DNA from: Hofstenia miamia
Lineage: Eukaryota; Xenacoelomorpha; Acoela
Assembly (NCBI GenBank): GCA_004352715.1
Contig: SCFE01000097.1
Coordinates: forward strand, 357,584-421,583
Direction: 5' to 3'
DNA: 64,000 nt
The notes below the pieces were generated by a model. It had not been told where the DNA came from. It did not search any database and saw only the letters and a list, made by a program, of their open reading frames with translations. Every line of letters starts with the position of its first letter. Position 1 is the stretch's first letter. The translations under genes and the position numbers were made by a program. Positions 57,706-64,000 of this stretch are shown one piece after another.

Positions 57706-58705
57706 NNNNNNNNNNNNNNNNNNNNNNNNNNNNNNNNNNNNNNNNNNNNNNNNNNNNNNNNNNNNNNNNNNNNNNNNNNNNNNNNNNNNNNNNNNNNNNN
57801 NNNNNNNNNNNNNNNNNNNNNNNNNNNNNNNNNNNNNNNNNNNNNNNNNNNNNNNNNNNNNNNNNNNNNNNNNNNNNNNNNNNNNNNNNNNNNNNNNNNN
57901 NNNNNNNNNNNNNNNNNNNNNNNNNNNNNNNNNNNNNNNNNNNNNNNNNNNNNNNNNNNNNNNNNNNNNNNNNNNNNNNNNNNNNNNNNNNNNNNNNNNN
58001 NNNNNNNNNNNNNNNNNNNNNNNNNNNNNNNNNNNNNNNNNNNNNNNNNNNNNNNNNNNNNNNNNNNNNNNNNNNNNNNNNNNNNNNNNNNNNNNNNNNN
58101 NNNNNNNNNNNNNNNNNNNNNNNNNNNNNNNNNNNNNNNNNNNNNNNNNNNNNNNNNNNNNNNNNNNNNNNNNNNNNNNNNNNNNNNNNNNNNNNNNNNN
58201 NNNNNNNNNNNNNNNNNNNNNNNNNNNNNNNNNNNNNNNNNNNNNNNNNNNNNNNNNNNNNNNNNNNNNNNNNNNNNNNNNNNNNNNNNNNNNNNNNNNN
58301 NNNNNNNNNNNNNNNNNNNNNNNNNNNNNNNNNNNNNNNNNNNNNNNNNNNNNNNNNNNNNNNNNNNNNNNNNNNNNNNNNNNNNNNNNNNNNNNNNNNN
58401 NNNNNNNNNNNNNNNNNNNNNNNNNNNNNNNNNNNNNNNNNNNNNNNNNNNNNNNNNNNNNNNNNNNNNNNNNNNNNNNNNNNNNNNNNNNNNNNNNNNN
58501 NNNNNNNNNNNNNNNNNNNNNNNNNNNNNNNNNNNNNNNNNNNNNNNNNNNNNNNNNNNNNNNNNNNNNNNNNNNNNNNNNNNNNNNNNNNNNNNNNNNN
58601 NNNNNNNNNNNNNNNNNNNNNNNNNNNNNNNNNNNNNNNNNNNNNNNNNNNNNNNNNNNNNNNNNNNNNNNNNNNNNNNNNNNNNNNNNNNNNNNNNNNN
58701 NNNNN
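57706..58705. other. assembly gap (1,000 N)
   Basis: Standard-size gap at the end of copy C; followed directly by a TA run. Confidence 0.99.

Positions 58706-58734
<29 letters not shown>
58706..58734. repeat. (TA)n microsatellite at gap edge
   Basis: Pure TA run starting at the first base after the gap. Confidence 0.95.
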
Positions 58735-58739
<5 letters not shown>

Positions 58740-59119
58740 TTATTTTTTTAGGTTGGGCAATGTTGATTAATAAAAGCATGAAATGAATTACTATTTTCTA
58801 TATTGTTGACAATATACTCTCTGCATATCTGTCTCGCCATTAATGGATTATTCTGTAAATTTCCGGTGGAGCAGTACACGAATAAATAGAAAAATTACTA
58901 TTACATTTTGATTAGTAGGAATAAATTTTGTAGGTTTCACGAATTTGTAAAATGTGTAGCATACGTATGTGAAACTCTACCCTAATAAAAAATAGTGGCA
59001 AATTGGTTAAGAAACCGCTTTCAAATATAAGAGTAAAACTATTTTATCCTCATATATTAAGCAATTAAATCTATTTACAAGTAATACATTTTGATATGTA
59101 ATTTAAATCACAATTAATC
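58735..59119 (-). other. probable 3' UTR of the ETS gene
   Basis: Non-coding sequence directly after the ETS stop codon. AATAAA on the minus strand occurs at 58738-58743; whether it is used is unknown. Confidence 0.4.
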
Positions 59120-60015
59120 TCAGCAGAGACAGTTAGCGTCTGTATTTCCATTAAATCCATAATGTGATGGTTGAAAATAGGGGCCACCTCTTTGATATAT
59201 GGGATCAATATTAGCACAAAGTTCATGTTTTAGCATAGGCTGGCCATATTGAGTTTGGGGAGGCGCATAGAATGAAGCACATGAAGGTGCATTAAAGCAA
59301 ATCTGTTGAGTAGCTGGGGCCTTTGCTTCTTGTTTTAAAAGAGGCCTGATGTTATCTGGAAAAGCCATTGAAAAGAGAGCCTGGGGATCGGCCACGAATT
59401 TGTACACATAGCGTTCTCCAGAAACTTTCTGCATGATGCCTTTCTCATAGTAGTATCGCAATGATCTGCTTAGTTTGTCGTAATTCATTGCAGGTCTGTT
59501 TTTCTGCAAACCCCATCGTCTGGCCACCTAAGAAAGTTTATTTATGAACTTACATGTATAAATAGCAAAAACAAAATGTTGTTCTCAAACTATATGTAGT
59601 AAATCACATGATGAGTTGGTTTTAATTTGAAAGTTATATATTTCAGTCATATTGATATTTTATTGCAAATCTACAAACATTATATTCTAAACACAGCCGT
59701 ACTTTCGAGAACGTATAGAACAATACATAGCCATTAACTTGGTCCTCTTTTCAATAAGGTTGGCATTAAGAATTAAAAATCTATAAGACCTTTAATTTCT
59801 TGATTGCAAAATTTAATGATTTTTCCCTTTTCGTTTTTTATTTAAAAATATACGAACCTCTTCAGGTTCAATGAGTTTGAACTCCATGCCTCGACCGGTC
59901 CAACATATACAATGTGCATTCGTATGGTCCTCTAAAAGAGCAACTAGAAATTGCCATAGTTGAAGACTCCCTCTCCGCTGATATAATGGAGTCTCTTTTA
60001 TGTTTTCGGATTTTT
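59120..60015 (-). CDS. ETV1/4/5: PEA3-group ETS transcription factor, last two exons
   Basis: Nuclear DNA-binding activator of the ETV1/ETV4/ETV5 group, which in animals acts downstream of FGF/RAS-MAPK signalling. Exon 59858-60015 (acceptor TTTTTTAG likely, not certain; donor GTTCGT) encodes [20 protein letters not shown] and [15 protein letters not shown]. Exon 59120-59527 (acceptor TTTCTTAG) continues in phase 0 with [35 protein letters not shown] (recognition helix with both DNA-contacting arginines) and GERYVYKF. The intron is 330 bp. [14 protein letters not shown] right after the domain is diagnostic of the PEA3 group and excludes ERG/FLI and ELK. The tail ([20 protein letters not shown] ... 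NTDANCLC) is short and not recognisable. Unusual is HTNAHCICW where relatives have SNSHFIAW. Exons for the N-terminal activation domain must lie above 60.0 kb or beyond the window; I could not find them. Confidence 0.93.
59528..59857 (-). other. intron within the ETS domain
   Basis: 330 bp, GT (59856-59857) to AG (59528-59529) on the minus strand, splitting the domain between EPEE and VARRW. PEA3-group genes have an intron at the corresponding position. Confidence 0.85.
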
Positions 60016-60229
60016 CTAAAAAATACTTCTGACATTTATTGTATATCATCTATATGAGCTGTGCACTTCTAATTTTGATATGTAAAATAAGTTTGAACTA
60101 ATACTTCAGGATTTAAGTAATTTGCTTTCCTAAGTTAAAATTTTCCTGGAACAAACACAATGTAAAAAAACCGTAAACCTTAAAAGCCTTGAAAATAGAG
60201 TTAAAACATATTATCATATTACATATTAA

Positions 60230-60748
60230 CAGACTTGTCAACGAGCCGAGGCGAGCCGAGCTTGAGCACAGTATTTGATATACAACGAGCCCGAAACGAG
60301 CCTATTTTAGGCAAAGCAAGTTTATNNTATGAAAAATTTATTTATTTTTGTTATGTATAAACTTATTATTATTATGTCAACGAGCCGATCTTCTAACGAG
60401 CCGAGCCGATCCGAGCCGAGTCGAGCTTGAGCACAGTATTTGATATACAACGAGCCCGAAACGAGCCTATTTTAGGCAAAGCAAGTTTATGGTTCTGCTT
60501 GTTAATTTGATTATGGAGATTTTTCTTATTTTTGCAGTCAGTATGCCTTCCTATAATCTTATTTAAGAAATGTTTATTAAATAATAAGAAGAGCTATGTA
60601 AAAAATTCTTTGAGCACAATATTTTTAAAAAAATACCGAGCTTAAAAGAGCCTCATTCAAAGATTTTATGTGGCGAGCCGAGCCGAGCTGAACTTACACA
60701 AAATTTAAACGAGCCGAGCCTGGAAATGTCGGCTCGTTGACAAGTCTG
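60230..60748. mobile_element. hAT MITE with 20-bp TIRs and 8-bp TSD
   Basis: The left end CAGACTTGTCAACGAGCCGA and the right end TCGGCTCGTTGACAAGTCTG are exact inverses. CATATTAA flanks both sides (60222-60229 and 60749-60756), an 8-bp target duplication as made by hAT transposases. Near both ends the sequence is an array of GAGCC units. No coding capacity. It lies 215 bp upstream of the ETS-domain exon and so probably in an intron of that gene. Confidence 0.92.
60257..60490 (+). repeat. 69-bp duplicate flanking an NN joint inside the MITE
   Basis: 60257-60325 and 60422-60490 are identical 69-mers (CGAGCTTGAGCACAGTATTT...). The first ends exactly at NN (60326-60327). The 96 bp in between may be a misassembled or alternative version of the same element. 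Confidence 0.85.
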
Positions 60749-60756
60749 CATATTAA

Positions 60757-63700
60757 GTATATATATTTCCAGCTATTGCATATCAATAAACGTCAATAAA
60801 CGGAGACTCATTGTTTTAAAGTAATATATTAATGGAAGTACGGCGTTGTTGTTAAATTAAGCTTTTAGTATTCAACACCGATAAATCCCCTCATATATTT
60901 CTGGTTGAAGAAACAAATACGAAAAAAAATATTCTTTGAATTTGGGAAACATGATCCTTCGCAAAGTGTGCATTTTTCTTTACAAGGAAGAACGTGAAAT
61001 TTGAGCGTTGACTAGGTTCTGTGTTAAATTGTTACGTGGGTCCTGTCTTTCCAATCGTCATTGAAGCAGACGAAATATTTGACACGGAGTTCTTCCCATT
61101 TTAATTTCCTGCAAGTAGAGATGCGCACAATCAGAAAATTATTGTATTTCTTAGCAACAGCGATTAGTAATTTCTCCACTTACAGAACATGTTTCCGACA
61201 TTCAATTAAAAAAATTAACAGGTTTCACTAGCAAATTTCACGTGTCAAAGCCAACAGCGTCAAGAACACCAGTCTAATTTCGCAGTCAAATATTTCTTGC
61301 TCACACTTATCATGAAATCCAGGAAATTAATTTAATAACTGACGATTACGTGCTTTATTATACTAGCAAAGCTTAAGCCATTCAAAGAGACTATGCAAGT
61401 ATGCTCGTGTTACATGTATGTAATGCACTTAAATAGTAGATAGTAATCATATGCATATATTACATAACAATCATATAATTTAACATGGCAATGATCTAGA
61501 GACAGTTTTGTGATGAAGTTGTAATTATCAAACAAATACTAATTTTCTTAAATGCATGGTGTCTGTAGTTTGATATTAGGGACTTGCGGACTGCTAATTT
61601 TTGGCGCCCTAACACCGCCCGTGCCTGTAAAATAAAGAACAACCCACCCGCGAAACCTTTGGCCCATCCGCAACAGTTTTATGCAACCCGCACGCATAAA
61701 TCCATATCCACCTGCATAATCGATCAGCTTAACTGTAACAGTTAAGAAATTGTTGCCGAACCAATTAAAATAAGAAATAAATTGACAATATTTCAAATGT
61801 ATCCTGTCAATTACTCATTTTAATTCCTTCTGCAACAAAATTTGTACAGAAGTTTAATCAAAGTCAATCAAGAAAAAGAAAATCTAATCGAATTATGATA
61901 AATCTATAAATATACACATGGCTAGCGGGTTAACCCTATAATGCATTTGTAATATTGCATAAGTGCACACCTAAATAATCATGTATCCAAACTTATGTAA
62001 ATGAAAATGTGAAATCTTTGACGTGATAACGTGACTTGCAATCGTCCATTCGAATTTTTTTATTGAAAATTTACACAATTGTTATTTCGTATTCCGAAAG
62101 ATATCTACGAGCACAAAAAATGCTTAAAAAATTTTTTTTTGACATTATACCTTAATAGCTTGCAAGAGAGCATCTCGCAGATTTTCTTAAATATTAAAAT
62201 ACAATATGATGGAAATTTTTATTTCATTATGCAAAAACATTTTTTGCTGGGAGGTGCATAAAAAAACAAAAATTTAAAGTGCACGAATGAAAAATCAATT
62301 CTAAACTTGCACGATATACTCCTACATAATTTTGAAAAGAAATACTTAATTGTCCATATAACTTCTGAAAGAGTTTGGAACTATAGCTACGTGACCGCAA
62401 TCACATAGAACAACAAAAATGTGTATAAAATAATACAGGTAATAGAAAATTAAGTTTTCAATACAATTTCCTTCATTTGTTTTTAACAAAAATTAACAGT
62501 TTCCGACTTTGCCAAAATTATGAAAATATTGAAAATTGTGCATTGATTTCATCGGCTTAAAATAGTGAAAATCAAACGGATGTTTGAGTGATGTGACTGA
62601 TTTTTCTAAATTTAGAAATTTTACGGATGGTAACCAATAGAAACCGTCATTCGAACTTATAAACTAACCATTGTAACACTTGAAAAGTTTCGATTGGTAA
62701 TTTATCATATTGAATGACTTGTTTATGATGTTTATTTGTCAGTAGAGTGTAAAAATATTTTCTGAATCAAGTTAAACATCGTTAAATTAATTATAGGACG
62801 TGGGACATTGCAGTGCAGATGGAACTGCCCTTGCGTTGCCGCTAGCATCGTATTTCAATTAACACGCGCGCAGAATAAATTTGATTGATTGAGCTAATTC
62901 CCGCGAGTTACCGAGCTTCTCTGAGCTCATGTGGCAGAGACTATGCCTCTTTGAGTCTAGCTCCCAGTAGACCCAGTACAAGACTACTACATGCATTCCT
63001 TCACAGTTCACTACAATGTGTTATTGCACAAGTATATTAGATCATTAATCAAGTCACTGAGTTTATCTAAATAATCCTAAAACAATAGTTTATTCATCGA
63101 AAATCATATCCAACTGCTAACCTTTCACAGTTTTGGCAGTAATTTCGGAAAAGTTCTGACAATAGCTTGTATAAAATTAATTATCTTAAGATTTTCCAAG
63201 TGCAGTTCTTTTCAAGGTTGAGAATATGATATCGTTGTTGCAAAGAATTTTTTCAAGAAACATCAAAATCATCTATTGATCATGCTCTTCATTATTACAT
63301 TTAGAGGTCACATATTGTAATTGAATGTTAAACATATAAGTGTTTATACTAAAAAAAACTTACATTTTTAAATGAAAGCTTCGTTATTACCCGATGGTTT
63401 CACAGAAACAATATTTTTGATAAACTTATTATCAAATTTTGTCATTCAAAATTAGCGCCTGTCACAATTTTGTGTAATGGAAAGACATTGCATATATATA
63501 TCAGACTAAAATCCGGTTAAGAAATTTTATTTTTGATTTTCAAAGTTTATTGATTACAATGTTACAAAACAACAGAAGTTGTCTCAAAGGCTGCAAGGAT
63601 TCATACTTGTTGTCATTCTAGTCCTAATCTACATTTTGCCATTCAAATTATGGAATAGCAATATTTTAAAAAATATATCAAATTTAAGAGAGTTTGATGC

Positions 63701-63966
63701 ATCGACTCCAACATATTTGAATTCGCATTGTTGTTGCTAGACCATATTTCAATTAAATAAAATCATCCATAAAGTTCTAAATTTTGTTATTTTATCCAAT
63801 TTTGTGCAACTACATACATTTTTTCATTAAATTTTGAGACTTCAAGTTCAAGATGAATATTAGCAGAATAGCCTATTAACACACAAAAAATCTGGGATAA
63901 AATTTATCAAAATTGACAAATTTGATATGTTTTTGAACAAGCTGTATTTACATGCATACAAAAAAC

Positions 63967-63968
<2 letters not shown>
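60757..63968. other. no exon recognised; probable ETS gene intron or upstream
   Basis: I searched for PEA3 N-terminal exons on the minus strand and found none I can support. A GC-richer patch at 61590-61720, with repeated CCCGC/CCGCA motifs, may be a MITE end. The short frames at 61548-61796 and 62079-62261 have no domain. Confidence 0.4.

Positions 63969-64000
<32 letters not shown>
63969..64000. repeat. (TA)n microsatellite at window end
   Basis: TA run reaching the last bases of the window. Confidence 0.95.

Overview
The window is AT-rich, gene-poor, repeat-dense nuclear DNA from an invertebrate animal. Evidence: two spliced animal genes (the 3' part of a PEA3-group ETS factor and most of selenoprotein K), abundant LINE, hAT and Tc1/mariner remnants, long AT microsatellites, and no prokaryotic features. 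I cannot place the phylum from the sequence. It is a draft assembly: four 1,000-N gaps, one 393-N gap, two single Ns and one NN. Several of these junctions are flanked by copies of the same sequence, so contig ends overlap or haplotypes were not collapsed.

Layout. 0-6 kb: broken LINE copies (endonuclease and reverse transcriptase) on both strands, and a 223-bp repeat on both sides of the first gap. 6-19 kb: mostly non-coding, with a TIR element split by a gap, a foldback-like inverted repeat at 10.1-11.2 kb, another LINE RT with its 3' tail, a 516-bp hAT MITE at 17.0-17.6 kb and a second foldback at 17.9-18.3 kb. 19.2-19.5 kb: last exon of an unidentified acidic protein with a poly(A) signal. 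22.3-24.55 kb: the larger hAT element from which the 17-kb MITE was apparently derived; its BED-finger transposase is broken. 26.7-33 kb: an unrecognised intact ORF, a ZMYM1-like hAT transposase pseudogene and a DUF4817 transposase fragment. 34.6-35.3 kb: selenoprotein K, with an in-frame UGA two codons before the terminal stop, a hairpin just after it and a SECIS candidate about 70 nt downstream. 37-40 kb: a LINE remnant with a restriction-like endonuclease domain, a 225-bp exact tandem duplication and a mariner remnant. 40.4-57.7 kb: an 8.2-kb unit present twice head-to-tail, each carrying the same LINE fragments, an RLE-type LINE 3' end next to an (ATT)n tract, a TA-flanked MITE and an 81-bp triple repeat, preceded by a partial, more diverged third copy. 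59.1-60.0 kb: the two ETS-domain exons on the minus strand. 60.2-60.75 kb: a hAT MITE with perfect TIRs and an 8-bp target-site duplication.

The two host genes show no functional link. Selenoprotein K acts in the ER membrane; the ETS protein is a nuclear transcription factor. Most other coding signal is dead mobile-element sequence. The most valuable observations are selenoprotein K with its recoding signals, the autonomous/MITE hAT pair with a 4-bp deletion junction, and the repeated sequence at assembly junctions.
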